NCBI GenBank assembly: GCA_900708905.1
Contig: CAADRB010000013.1
Coordinates: 2,917,813-2,981,812, forward strand
DNA length: 64,000 bases
Direction of reading: 5' to 3'
Source of the DNA: Hymenolepis diminuta
Taxonomy: Eukaryota > Platyhelminthes > Cestoda > Cyclophyllidea > Hymenolepididae
Each line of letters starts with the position of its first letter. Within the stretch, counting starts at the first letter, position 1. Below the pieces are notes generated by a model. The model saw only the letters and a list, made by a program, of their open reading frames with translations. It was not told where the DNA came from and searched no databases. Positions 48,426 through 61,154 of this stretch are shown here, piece after piece. Both the position numbers and the translations under genes were made by a program.

Positions 48426-51400
48426 CTACAGTAGAAGAAGGTTAAGCGTTGTGAATTGTTCATTAAAATCTTATCTGATTTTCAAAACAAAGCCAGTGAA
48501 TGAATGGTAGCTTTGGTTATTAAAAAGGAGATAACTAACACCATGAACTTACCGAAGCAGACCCGTAATAAGCTATAATTAAATCGTCATTGCCCATGGC
48601 AGTGTAAAAAGCTTTAAAATTTTAACTGTTGTAAAATATCAACATATAAAAAACAACAAAGGGTCGAATAAGGTATGAAAAGAGTAAGGAGTCAAGAGGA
48701 AGCAGGTAATAAAATCAGAATATCAAGAGTCCTTCTTTGCTAAAATTGTGAAAGTACTGAGTCATTCATGTTCGCTCAGAGTAGAGTATTGTAATACCTT
48801 CATGTTCAAAATTCACAGAGAGATCAGTCAAAGATATCATAAAGGCCACTTCAGTACTAACGTGATAGCATATAGCACCTCGCAAAAATCTTGAGATAAA
48901 GGAAAAATTAGAATTAAAAGAACAAATATGTCGATTTCGTTCCCTTCTTATTACATAAAATCCTCTTCGGCTGTTATTTAAAACTTTGGTACGGGATTTG
49001 AAATATGATTTGGATAAAAAAACAGTAATATACTCAATTCAAGTATTAACACAACGAGATATCAAGGATAAAGGCAAATATCCTTCATTTTGATATCGAT
49101 TCATATCGGTTAATTTACGTCCTCAAGATCAAAACTTGATTCTATTTCACTAAACTCTGTAGGTGTATAGAAAATACAAGTTTGATATATTAAAATTCGT
49201 GTGAATTTATAAACTCACATAGAACTAAGTGCGTAAGATAAATTTTTTAATATTTTGAAATATTTCAGAAATTAGGGTTCTTTGATTAATGGAGAGTAAA
49301 TTCAGACTCTGGAAAAATGGAAGAAAAGTAATCATGAGGCCCCTATAGTTAACCAACTTAATATTCATTGGTGTTTGATCTCTCACGTTCCCCTTTTAAT
49401 AAAAAAACCCAAATTCGTGACAGAATTAATTCACTTTAAAATAAGGAGTTATTTCCTAACCAATCTGCACAATTATAACCTGATTTTCAAACTAATTTTA
49501 CCCCCAAATCGTCATTATTTTGATATAAGTAACCTGAAGGACATTTAAGAAATGGACTTTGCAATCACATTCTTATACTAACAGCTGTTAGAAGAGATCT
49601 ACATCCAACCCACATTTTGGAAAGTGTCCAACACAACTTAGAGACGATGTTGTAAATGCGCATAGATGTTAAAAAATAAGAAGGCAAAATGCAGAACCTC
49701 ACTAACTAATTAGCTCGGCTGTTAAAGCATTTAACTACCTATTTTAAAACAGACCATTTTCAGAGATTGAATGGACGCATATGATGCAGAACATTAAAAG
49801 TCAGAATCAATTTGAAAATAGAACTGATGTAAAAATGACATGGGATCTATTTGGACTCAAAGACTCAAACTCAAAAGGATGGAAAAAAGTTAAGCCATTT
49901 TTCACTCATACAAAAGTACAGAGGTGGCTGGGAAGCCGGTCTAATTAGTTTACTCGAGGTTAAGAGATCATGTGTAAGACCATATTCACGGAGCACAATT
50001 AGTCGTGTTACACCAGTGGTCTTTGCATGAAAATTAGCTGATTGAGAACAATGATCTCTACAGTGTATTTGGAAAAATGTGCCAAGACCAGGAAGACCAA
50101 GAACCTTGACTAGATCACTCCTCAATATGTGGTGAGAATTATAATTGTTTAGGTGGACAAACAGAATACACTTAACGACAGGGAAAAGCCATTCATGGTC
50201 AGGTCAAGGTGTCTAAAAGATACCACAATTTTCAGGGCTATTTCTAAGCTCATACCTACATGGCCCATCTAGTTTTAATGTTTTCGAAGTGAGATCTCTT
50301 ACCAATTGGAGCTAAAGTCGACTGATTGACGTCTTTACGCCCACTAGGAATATTAAAACATTCAAAGTATTCCAGAATAAGATCGACACTAACTAGGTGG
50401 GTGGCTAAATGAAGTTACTAAAAGGGAAAAAACCAAACGAAACGATATCTATAAATGCCTTCATAGGAATTAGGAGACCATAGGCGGAAAGACAGAATTA
50501 ATGTTCTTAATGTACTAATGAATATTACAATCGCGCGACCATTTAGATCATTTGAACATCTTGGATAATCATTTGACTTCAGCAGAAAAGATATCTCTTC
50601 GGGGATTATTGGTTAAAGGAGAATTCGACTAAAGATAATTTGATGAAAAATAGGTGATAAAGGTTAGCCTCTGTGATATAAATCTGCCAAGAGCGAATTT
50701 CAATCGAAAAGGGAGAAGAGTGAAACTTGAAGACAAAAATCCCGAGAGATGGGAACTTTTTAAGGTTAAGTAATTATCAGTGCCTTCTTTTCCCAAAGAT
50801 ATTCTTGGATATAGATATTTGGGAGAGATGCATTCGATTGGAATTTATTCTTGAAGATTGCTTAGCGGAAACCAAGGTTTTTATTAAGGGGTGCTTTCGA
50901 ATTTCACAACTCACTTCCAATGCATTTGAAAGCAAAACAGAGCATGTTTCTCAATCAACATAAAATTAGAACTTAGGTGATCGTGTCTATCCCATCTTTA
51001 TAGACACAGAACAGTTAGATAATGTGAGCTCCAGTTTGCAGTTAAAACAAGTGTCTAATTAAATTTATCATCGTCCATTGAGTCATAAACCCAATATGTA
51101 TTATACTATTCGAACGAACGAATATAGAGCCTTCAGATTTTAATATTAAGGAGATGGCAGAGATTTGAAATTTGTGTTTGTTCACTACCTTTCTCAGATG
51201 AAAAATATCTGCAGTTATTTTTTCTTGCTCTCATGAAATTGGTAAGGCTATCCGGCTGTAGTATACATGACTTCCAAATTCTCTCGAAGATAGACCGACA
51301 TTGGGCTTAATGTCAGGATCTGGGATGATTCAAACGAATACGCTTTTCTTACCCTTTAAGTCCTTACTTAGGTGGAAACCCGACCTTACTTTATGCGGGT

Positions 51401-54400
51401 CATCTCATACCATTTGTTACCACTAATTAGAACCAAGCTAGAACGAATAATTTTTGGCCGATAGTAATAAATCCTGGCGATAAAGGAATTAAAATTGATG
51501 CTGAATAAGTTCGAATCTACGGCAACTAATATTCTAGATTTGAGCTGGTGGCTCAGCAGTTAATGTGCTCGTTCACGAATTCAGGGATTATGTAATTAGG
51601 TGCACATCGATGCACTCGCAGCAAACTGAATGGCCGACCACACTTTTTAAGTCCAACTGGAGAAAGAGTTAACAGAATTTGAGTTTTCCATTAGAGAGGC
51701 CTCATGATGCTACCACTCAACCCCGAATGAGGGTTGAAAAACGCTTCCCTAAATGGGATTAAGAGTCAGAAGGAATCCTAACTAGCGGCACTTTCTGATT
51801 TTCATCAAAATATTCGGATGCAAAAATCATTGTCGTGGGCCTCCGATTAACCAACCTCGACAAAGAAAGCAAGCAAACGACTGACGAAGACACTGGGAAA
51901 GTGCAGATTGCTTTGAGATTAATGCTCCACTTGACATATTCACCACAAAAATGCCCAATCGGCTTTGAAGAAAAGGACACTAATAAAAAAGAATGATGCG
52001 GGGGATTTTCGCGGCAAATTGTCAATTATTTCCAAGAAAATGGATTTTAAAAAATCAAAGTGGAGAAGTACAAGAAATTATTGATAGACATGCAATCTTT
52101 TAAGGGAGATATTGGTCATACAATCATCTTCTAAATTTTGCATCAAAACGTAAATCTCCTCATGATCCATCCAAAATCAAAAACACACAAAGAAGAGAAA
52201 ATAGGCGACCGAGAGACGCTTATGCGAATATGACTGTTAGAACAAGATCATACATGAATAAGAAAACAATCCTGGGCATATATAAAGAGCGGTTATTACA
52301 AATTTTAATAACTTAGCATTATGAAATATAAGATCTATTTAACATCGCTATTTAAAGGACCAAAGAATGCATTAACGCAGGAACCAGAGGTAACCGAACG
52401 TCTGATTAGTTAACTAATACTTCAAGGTCAAAAATTTCTTATGATTAATTTACACGCCCAATATGAGATTCTATTATGGCATTGAGTTCCTGACGGTCAT
52501 TGTATAGGTATATGTACTTTTGTAATGATCTATTAATATCTATAGATTTAAACAACTAATTTCCGGATTTCATAATGAGCTGTCAATAACTTGGCACGTT
52601 CTTGAAAGCTGAACGTCAGGAGATCTTTATAGTGGGCAAATCTTCAGCAATCTTGTATAAAGCTCCTCTAGCAACAACTCGTAATTCGAAACTCAATTAG
52701 AGACTTCAATAAAATGGAAACGACATTACAACTACTTCATTTGGGAAAGAACGAATACTATTATTATAGCATAAAGGTGAAACAGGAGGAAATTGTTACC
52801 TTCGTGGTATCTACGCAATGAATAACAAAAGCCCAAAAGTCGTCACTTATGAATAAATCCAGTTATGAAGCCGAAATATGAAAAGTAATAAACGTGACTG
52901 GAAGTTGAAAATGTATTAAAAACAGGTAAGTGCTTTTTATCTATTATTATAAACATATGAGAAAAAACGAGCAATTGAGTGACCTTCAGCCCAGAATATT
53001 CCCTGGCAAAGGAGAATTAAAGACAAGGAAAAATTGAAACTGGCTGATGAAGGAACGCAATGAGAAACATAAGGTAAGAATAAGGCCCCTATTCATTTGC
53101 ACGGCTATTCAACAACTGACAAAGAAAAACCGTAAGCAATGGATACAAAGGAGATCAGTAGATATTTCAAGTGAACCGAGTGTTAAAATTAGCAGACGCA
53201 GTTCACGCAAGTTTCATTGCTCTCAAGGAGATCGATTATCGAGATGTATTTCACATATCTGGACGCCAAGACTAAACTGAAGAGACATTTCTCCCACTTT
53301 TTTACGGTGACTCAACCCATTCTAACCAATCAGAAGCAAGAGAAATGGTGGGAGATTGCTCAGGATTATACTAGGACCCGTCTGGGAATCAAACAATAAA
53401 ATTATATATTTCGTTAGTAAAAACAAACCATTTAATGAATTTGACAGAAAAGTGGAATTTTGTATCAAAGATACAAATCGAATAAGAAATTAATGACTTT
53501 GGAAATAAAATATTTTAAAAGGAACGACTACTGAGGATTTTAACCCAGTTTTATTTCTTTTTATGCAACAAATCTATCGAAATCGAAATCTCTGACAGAG
53601 AAAAATAAACATTGAAATCTGAGCTACCTAAAAAACAATTAACATTCTTCTGAAAATCGATCCAATTCAAACTTTGACCGTCCCAATTCATAATTGTAGT
53701 GTCTCGAACTAACCAGTCCTGACACTAAATGACCTCGTTTCTCATAGTTAATTGAATTCTTCATTTGTTACCTTGAATGGCTTATGATCCCAGTAGATGG
53801 TTTTACGTTTTATTTGTGATAGCTACCGTGAAAACATCCTCTCCCTTGACTTCAAGATTTCTGCCAGTATTAGACCTACGACCTGTTGCTACGGTGTATA
53901 GGACGCAGTAAAATATTTAATCTTATTTAAGATGAAATCTTCCCATTTCATGAAAATATTACTAAAAGACCTCCATAGTGCTAGCGTGAGAAAAAAAGCA
54001 ACTGAAAGAACGGTATGTGTATCAGTGATATCTGCCCCGTTCCAAAAATTTTGGTAAGCGAAACAGCAACTGTTAATTTAACCAAAATGCTACTACCAAA
54101 TCTAGGAAAAATCTGTCCCAAATGCCGATGTTGTTTATGGTACAACTAAACAAAGCCAATATATTACCACCGGTAATCACGTAAATCGTGCTTTATAACT
54201 GCCGTCGTTACTATCACTTAGGCAGAGGGCATACGACGAACATATTACTCGATCATATCCGTCGCTGTCTCCACAATTTAAATGAGCAATTCTATTTTAG
54301 TTATCAAGTTCATTAAAGTAGTTTCACTTTGTGTAGAAGAAGGAAGTTCTTAATCAGCAAATTTTTTGACTAACATTGACTCACAATTACCTTCCCAAAT

Positions 54401-57400
54401 CGTACCTCCCAACTACCAACTTTTTGCATTTTTTTAACAAATGATTCATCAAGCGAACAAAGGGAGCCTTTAAAAATCTGGTGTATCTAATTGTGATCAG
54501 GTCTTATTACCTATACTGCAAATTCAAGCGAATTCCTTAGTTCTAGTGACTCGTAGGAAGAAGGCAGATTACTGATAACTCCATGAGGAAATTGCAACTG
54601 TTTATATACATTTTTGGATAAATAGGAAATGACAGGCTGCCTGGTGTTATTCAATATCTGAAGTACGAGCAACATTTCATATCCAGCCATATGCTTATGA
54701 AACAAAATATTGATAATCCAGTATGAACTCCGTTCGTGTATACCAAAAATATCCCATTCAGCTTCCTATAACACACTTCGTGAACTTAGCCTCTGTCTCT
54801 TTCCATTTCCCTATCTCTCATTATTGCTTAATTCTCTGATCTCTAACTCCACTCACAGATTTCTAATACTTGGAAGTGACTGTTGTCTACTTATTAGACT
54901 GAGAGAAAAACCCACACTTTGTAAGAAGGATTATAGTAGAATAGCAGAGTCCCACTTTCCCGCCAACGTTTATTTCACCAACTGAATGTACGCAAATAAC
55001 TCACTGTATCACGACTACGACATTCGATAATAATAAATTAGGGAGGACAATAAAGTGTCGAATTGCGGCTGCTGGATGGTTAAAGAAAAGCCAAATGAGC
55101 AACGGATATACCATTGGATGTGCTACCTATGGAAAGATTTCATTGAGTGGTTGCTCGAAACTGAGTGCAAGTTATCGTAAGTTAATTACGGAGATGAGGA
55201 AAAAGTGCAATTAATATACATGAGATGAATGCAGGGATATGAATTACTTATTCGTTCATCCCAATGAATGATCAAGTATGCATCCCAATGCATATCCCAA
55301 TTAACACAAGGCAAACTATTTGGGGAGAAGAAGCCAGGAAAAAAACCAGGAAAACTTGTGCTAAGAAAGGGGGAAGCACTATGAGGAACCTTGGATTTAA
55401 AAAATTTCACAGAATGAATGTCACTTTCTTTTACCCCATAAAATTAACTTAAATATGAGCTCTTTTAGGAAATTTGTAAAAATATACAACTTAGTTCAAC
55501 TAGGACAGAAATTTCATGATTTCTTAAGAAAATCACCCTTAAGTATCCACCGAAGAAAAGAAAGATCAACATTATAAATAACCGATATTTATGAGAGAAT
55601 ATCTACGATAAATAACTTTCAAACAGATATCTCCCAAAAAAGCTACACACTAAGGTAGAATCATTAAAAGAAAATTTATTGTTATTGCCAAAAACAACCG
55701 AGAAGATCCGTTTCCAGGTTAATAAACACATTTCAAGGCCATCGATTAGTCAAAAAAAATATTCGTTAGACTGACAAGAAGAACGTAGACTTTTTTACAA
55801 AACAATGTGGATGAGAACAGACATTCAATATCGTTGACTGAAAAATCAGATAGACCCAACACATTAAATATGAATAAACTTTTAGTAAAAGCTAGCAAAG
55901 TTAGATTATTACTCTGCAAACTCTCAAACGATCAGATATCAGATCGTCTGGTGCAGATAGCACAATTATTGTGATGTTATTTCATGACTCATTGGCTACA
56001 TTAAGTTGCACGATGCATTTCTGGTGTGTAAATATAGTTAATATCGTTTTTTTTAATTTAATGATTGCGTGTATCGACCTTCCAAAGTTTTCCACAATAT
56101 CCCCGCCACAGTATCCGTTAATTTACGCAAATACGGTCAAATGATGTGGTTGATTCCTCTCTGTAACACTTATTAAGTACTTTCAATTCGACTAAATCTG
56201 TTAAACCAAAGCATACGTTTTCAGGTCCTAATATCAATGAATATTTTTAAGGATTTTTTAGAAAAAAGATGAGTTTTGTGTAAATTGTTATCTTACTTAA
56301 ATTGTCGGGCAACGACGCCAAAATGAAGCACATTACTTTCTCACATGCAAGTGTATTGTATTACATAGAGAATGAGAAAAGATATAGGAAAAAAGGCACT
56401 GAATGAGATAATGAACCTTGTAATATGCAAACGAGATGCATTTGGTCGGCTTTTTCATCTCTAAAAGTCATTTACCATATAAAAGAGAGATAGAAAAAGT
56501 GGATTGTAAAAAATAGCGTACTCTCAATGAGGAAGGAGGGCTAAAATAATAACTAGAAGGCACTTCTCCTTAATTGGGATCATTTCCCTAAAGTTGATGA
56601 TCTTGAATAACGTAGCTGCGAGATTAGACTGCCTAGGCTACTCTGAATAGAATGCTTAAAATATGACGATAATCTCAAACAAATAAGATATTTGGCAGAT
56701 ATCAATGACTGGCTATCCTTGTACACTTTCTGGGACTTCTCATCAGTACATTTGATGCATGTATAATATACAATACGTGATCTGCTTCTGAATTAAAAAC
56801 TCAAATCAATTGGTTAATGATCGAATTACATCTGATTAAGAATGGGATGACAGAATACCAGTTTCTTCACGATAAAATTTATTTGTAAAACATGTGCTTG
56901 AAAGCAGTCACCTTCAATGAACTTGAGATTCCTCGCTATTGTCCAACGAACGAATCGGACACTTCTGATATTTAAAAAGGAAAGAGCAGGAAAAGTCAGA
57001 TAAATCTACCTAATTCCCTGTTATTTTGCATTCAGATTGATTGAATTAATGTCATTTTGTGATATTTCCAAAATTGCGCATTTTTAAAACTTCAACTTTC
57101 TGGGTGGAAAAAGATTCATTACCTGTTAATACCTCAATGATTTCTCATATAACCGGGTAACATTTCCAATAGTTTGAATTTAGTGATTTAAATTTGGTGC
57201 TTGACAATCTACAAAATAGGGTATTTGAAAATGGATGTAATTAAAAATATTAAAAATATATTAAATTTATTTGTATTAACTGAGAATTTTTTATTTCTAT
57301 AGCGGAAAATCGGACGGATGTGACTTTCAAATCTTATAAAATTGGGTAGTTCAAGACGAGCACTTTCCTCTAATATCAAACAAATAAGAATTTGCCTGCG

Positions 57401-59465
57401 AAATGACGGCAAACAGATTTAGCCTCCTAAAATATCCCAAACCATGGAGATACTAAAGAAAGAAGTGTCAGGCTCAAGGAAAAAGTTAGATTAATAGGGT
57501 CGAAATATTCCAATTTTACTCTCCGGTCATTGCTACATTAAAAGTAGTCATATCTCTGTTCGAATGTTCGCTTTTGATGAAATCAGGTGAAAATAAAAGA
57601 TCTAAACAGCTTAAAGCGAGAGAGAAATCTTATTCTAAATAGTTGTGTTAGATAAAATGAATAATTTGTGTCCAGGGAAATAGTTGATTATTAATTAATC
57701 TTAAATTAATTAATTAAATCAAATAAATTAAAATTTGCTCAATCATGAGATGGTTAGCATAATTTTGGAGTAAAGCTAACCACAATGGCAATTCCGTGTT
57801 ATTGCTGAGTTCTGGAATTTGTGGGTACTTTGGAGACTAATAAGGTCTTGACAGGTCGACCATCTATTTGTGAACCACTAAAAATCACTGTGCAGGATAA
57901 TTTTGACTCTTTCCCGTAATCAGTGTTATTTTAATTCGCATAAATACTATGAGCTCGAGTAGTAGTTATCTGCTGAGGTCTATTGCAGTACAAAAGACAT
58001 CATAACAAATTCATTAAGGTCAAGTCATCGTGTCCAAAGCCAAATGCATCATTTGTCCAACAAAAGGGAAAGAAATGGGAGAAAAAAATGAGAACCGCCT
58101 GCATAATTAACCTAGTGGGGACATGAAGACGCAGAAAAAGCGAGTCACTTAATTATGCATTTTCAGAGAAAAGTCTTCATGAGTGATACAGGTGTGATAT
58201 ACTAAAATTTTTCCCTATAAGTTAAAGAATAATATTTACATATATTAGATGACAAAAATATATAACTGGCTTCCAACCACTAATAATAAACTCAAATAGG
58301 GAGATCGAAGAAGATTTCCAAATGGTAATTTACATAATTTACATAAACTATTTCGCATAAATATTAATTTACGTTTTCCGTTCTGCTTTTAAACAAATTA
58401 TAACTATATTTCAAAATGCGAGATTACGAAAATATAAAAAATGAAAGTCATTGTTCGTGGAATCTATCACCAAATTTAAGCCAAACAGGACTTAATGCCA
58501 TCAAAGTCTAAAGTCTGGAAGATGAGGAGGAAGTAGTCATAGATGGGGCCTTGAGGTTTTCAAGACAAAGTCTTCAAATTTCTCCTCCTTTCACCCAATA
58601 ATTGTAATGTCTCTGTACAACTCGTATTGTGATACTTTTACTAGTGAATTGACAAAAAAATGATTAAATATCCGAGCTCGCCAATTAGCCATTGTGAGTT
58701 AGTGTAAAATTGCAGATTCCGCGTCTTCAATGTTCGGAAACCACTGTTGGCAATGTTTTATTTGGTGATATATAGGTATATTTGGAATAATTTTGATGTC
58801 TTCGTGAAGATCTGACTGCTTGAAAAGAAATGACGCCTACTAAAAGTGATAAATATTTTACTAACTGAAATGTCATTGCAACACTCATGCGTGCCAACAA
58901 ATTCAGAATGGATATAGTGGAGAAAGTACGAAGGCAGAAAAGTCGAATAGAGAAGAGTTAACTACTTAGGAAAGAAAACAATCCCCTAAAATCTGAACTT
59001 AACATGCCATAAATGGAGTTGCGTTCTGCGTTTAATTACATTCATGAAACTTTAATCAAGAACTTAACAAATGAAATAAAACGTGATTTCTTTAAATTAA
59101 TCAGTCGTTCTGTTAGACAAAATTTAAAAAAAATAAACATAAATTTTTATAAGCCAAGTATTGAGTGATTTAAAATTGTGTGAAGAAAATAGTGAAAAAG
59201 GTTTATTAAGTAGATAAATACGAAATTAGAATAGAGGAGGCAATAAACCACAAACAAGGGATTATTTTGCTCAAACGTAGTCAATAGAAACAAAATTTCA
59301 ATAAAAAAGGAATGTAACTATTCACACTTTAAATAAATCAATAAATATACACATATTAAAAACCCAGTATTTAAAACCCCAAATTGCATACTCCCTTTTG
59401 TATCAATAATTTCTATTATAGAAAAATAGCAAAAAACAGCACAATTACATATCGGAGTTAGTTTG
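48426..59465. other. AT-rich DNA, probably TRMT1 intron or intergenic
   Basis: I looked for TRMT1 5' exons (DPYGSP, Cys-X2-Cys-Gly, SGLRSIR motifs) on the minus strand and did not find any. There is one SINE-like copy (51.5 kb). Frames of 60-90 codons at 49.9-50.1 (minus), 51.8-52.0 (minus), 53.2-53.4 (plus), 54.7-55.0 (plus) and 55.2-55.4 kb (minus) have no recognisable domain. Confidence 0.35.
51543..51760 (+). repeat. SINE-like repeat copy
   Basis: The head reads GGTGGCTCAGCAGTTAATGTGCTCG, followed by ATCGATGCACTCGCAGC, AATGGCCGACCACACT, AGAGTTAACAGAATTTGAG and a tail GGTTGAAAAACGCTTCCCTAAATGG. All are in the order of the 45.7-kb copy. Confidence 0.6.
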
Positions 59466-60794
59466 TCAAATTTTCACAATACTCGGTGTTGATAACGACC
59501 TCTTAGGGTTAGCTATAATGATAGCTAAATTGGACGGTGGTAAACTATTGCTTGAATTGAAACCTAGCCTCTCAGACGTTTGTAGAGTCATGGTTTGAGA
59601 TTGTAGAGGGGCCAGATACATCAAAGACGGTGTCATCGATTTTGCTCGAAATCTCCTAGCACCCCCGTAGGTCATATGGCGATAGAGACAAGGTCCACAC
59701 AGTGATCGTGCAATCATTGGACAGGCTAAAAACAGCTCCAAAACACCATCCCGGAAAGTCGGTAGAAAGAAGAAAAATACCCAAAAGGAGCTTGAGAAGT
59801 AAACAGAGAGCAGAGAAGAGAAAAATCGTGAAAGATGGACCAACCGAAGGCTATACGACTCGGGATAATAACCCGGTCTTAGATTAGTTTCGTATCGCAT
59901 TAAAATCACAACGACTAAGGGAATCATGAGCAGGAGAAAGGTGGTATTAATCGCCAAATGTCCAATAATTCTTCGAATATCTTTTCGACTGGAAACATCC
60001 AGTCCACATTTCTTTTGTTTTCGTTTGATTCTGATAAGTTGATATGCGATCAAAAAGTTGCAAACGAAGACCACAAGAGTTGGAAGAGTATAAGATCCAA
60101 GGACGTAGATCAGAAGAGTAAAAGTCGCCCCTGGAAGGCTTGGATTAGTCAATGTACATGAGGTTGTATTGGTATATTTTGAAACAACAATATCGTAAAA
60201 TATGAAGGTTGGAGAGAACAAGGCCAAACCGATCACAGCAGATGAGATTATTACAATTGTCGTGCATCGAATGTGCCTATCCGCACGGAAATGTAGGGGT
60301 GAACAGAGAGTTCTAACTCGATCCACTCCAAACACGGCTAAAGTTGAAGTTGCCATGAATCCACAAGTATCCGTCATATATGTTATTGCCTTACAAGAGA
60401 GTGAAGAAATCTGATCCAACTTGAGATTAAATCGATAATGCGTGAGCCAACCCAATCCACGTCCAAAGAAGTCATCCAAGAGAGTATCAAAGATCAGTAG
60501 AAGAAGGAATGATATGGTGATGGTTATCGCGTAGAGATTGAACCTTCCGGGCGCTCTATGTTGAATTCGACAGAGAGTGATCAACGAGAGAGCATTTCCA
60601 AAGAATCCATGGATGAATATGATCGGGGAGAAGTAGGCTCGGAATACGAGAACAAGGAGTTGGGGAACGTCGTGATTTTCACAGTCCACCGAGTCGTGAA
60701 AGGGACAGTCATTGTGGCTGCGATCTAACCAAGCCATGTGGGAAACAGCAACAGTAGAAGCGGTGGGAGAGGAGCTAAATGGGTTTGAAGACAT
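59466..60794 (-). CDS. rhodopsin-like (class A) G-protein-coupled receptor, single exon
   Basis: 442 residues in one exon, starting at the first ATG (a GTG two codons earlier is not needed). Seven hydrophobic segments: TM1 about 45-75 with Gly66-Asn67; TM2 84-108 with Asp103; TM3 134-160 starting at Cys134 and ending in Asp-Arg-Val (158-160); TM4 176-200; TM5 222-252 with Pro238; TM6 276-300 with Pro292; TM7 318-345. Cys213 in the second outer loop can pair with Cys134. The family couples outside signals to heterotrimeric G proteins at the plasma membrane. Odd points: the TM6 CWxP motif reads LLMIP and the TM7 NPxxY motif reads SFWVF, so it is divergent. The ligand is unknown; a flatworm-specific orphan or peptide-receptor-like clade is possible but unproven. 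The long C-terminal tail is Ser/Thr-rich. Confidence 0.85.
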   Translation of the reverse strand: MSSNPFSSSPTASTVAVSHMAWLDRSHNDCPFHDSVDCENHDVPQLLVLVFRAYFSPIIFIHGFFGNALSLITLCRIQHRAPGRFNLYAITITISFLLLLIFDTLLDDFFGRGLGWLTHYRFNLKLDQISSLSCKAITYMTDTCGFMATSTLAVFGVDRVRTLCSPLHFRADRHIRCTTIVIISSAVIGLALFSPTFIFYDIVVSKYTNTTSCTLTNPSLPGATFTLLIYVLGSYTLPTLVVFVCNFLIAYQLIRIKRKQKKCGLDVSSRKDIRRIIGHLAINTTFLLLMIPLVVVILMRYETNLRPGYYPESYSLRLVHLSRFFSSLLSVYFSSSFWVFFFFLPTFRDGVLELFLACPMIARSLCGPCLYRHMTYGGARRFRAKSMTPSLMYLAPLQSQTMTLQTSERLGFNSSNSLPPSNLAIIIANPKRSLSTPSIVKI

Positions 60795-60820
60795 GAACAC
60801 ACCGAAGGTAGGGAGGCACC

Positions 60821-60827
60821 TTTTATA
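60821..60827 (-). promoter_or_regulatory. TATA-box-like sequence upstream of the GPCR
   Basis: TATAAAA on the minus strand, its near end 27 nt before the GPCR ATG. If used at the normal distance, transcription would start almost at the start codon. Confidence 0.3.
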
Positions 60828-60849
60828 TCCCCCACCTACTTGGTACTAC

Positions 60850-61154
60850 CTTGTCCTCCATGAAAATGTTGAAACTGTGCAGAATGGTTGTTGAAAGCGT
60901 CGAGAGGGTGCAAACGTGGTGGAGTGGTTGATTGGGGGTGAAGTGATGACCAAAGACACGCGCACAAAATGGGCGCAAACGAGTAGAGGGAGAGTGGACA
61001 GATGGGCAACCAATAGGACGACAGTCTGTGTAACGTTGGCGTATAGCAATTGATGAAAAGCGTTTATAAGAGTGAGGATACCAAACATCAAAATCGAGAA
61101 CATTTCCACAATTATTAGGGATACGATTGAGAAGATGTGAGTTGTGTTAGTCAC
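60850..61154 (-). other. candidate exon with two hydrophobic segments
   Basis: Open for 101 codons between an acceptor-like AGATTAG (ending 61155) and a donor GACAAG/GTAGTA (GT at 60849-60848). It is richer in G+C than its surroundings. The translation has two apolar stretches (IFSIVSLIIVEMFSILMFGI; VVLLVAHLSTLPLLVCAHFV). It has no ATG at its start and no recognised domain. It may be an upstream exon or 5' leader linked to the GPCR, or a separate small membrane protein. Confidence 0.3.

Noticed and set aside
48540..48600. Minus-strand stretch ending in a good donor (TTCG/GTAAGT) upstream of the TRMT1 exon
   Set aside because: Joining it to the exon at 48425 puts the exon in the wrong phase and hits a stop, and its residues do not match TRMT1.
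53150..53399. Plus-strand frame ending KWWEIAQDYTRTRLGIKQ, vaguely like a Myb/SANT-like helix
   Set aside because: Match is only a few residues, no extended domain, frame opens without ATG; not enough to call.
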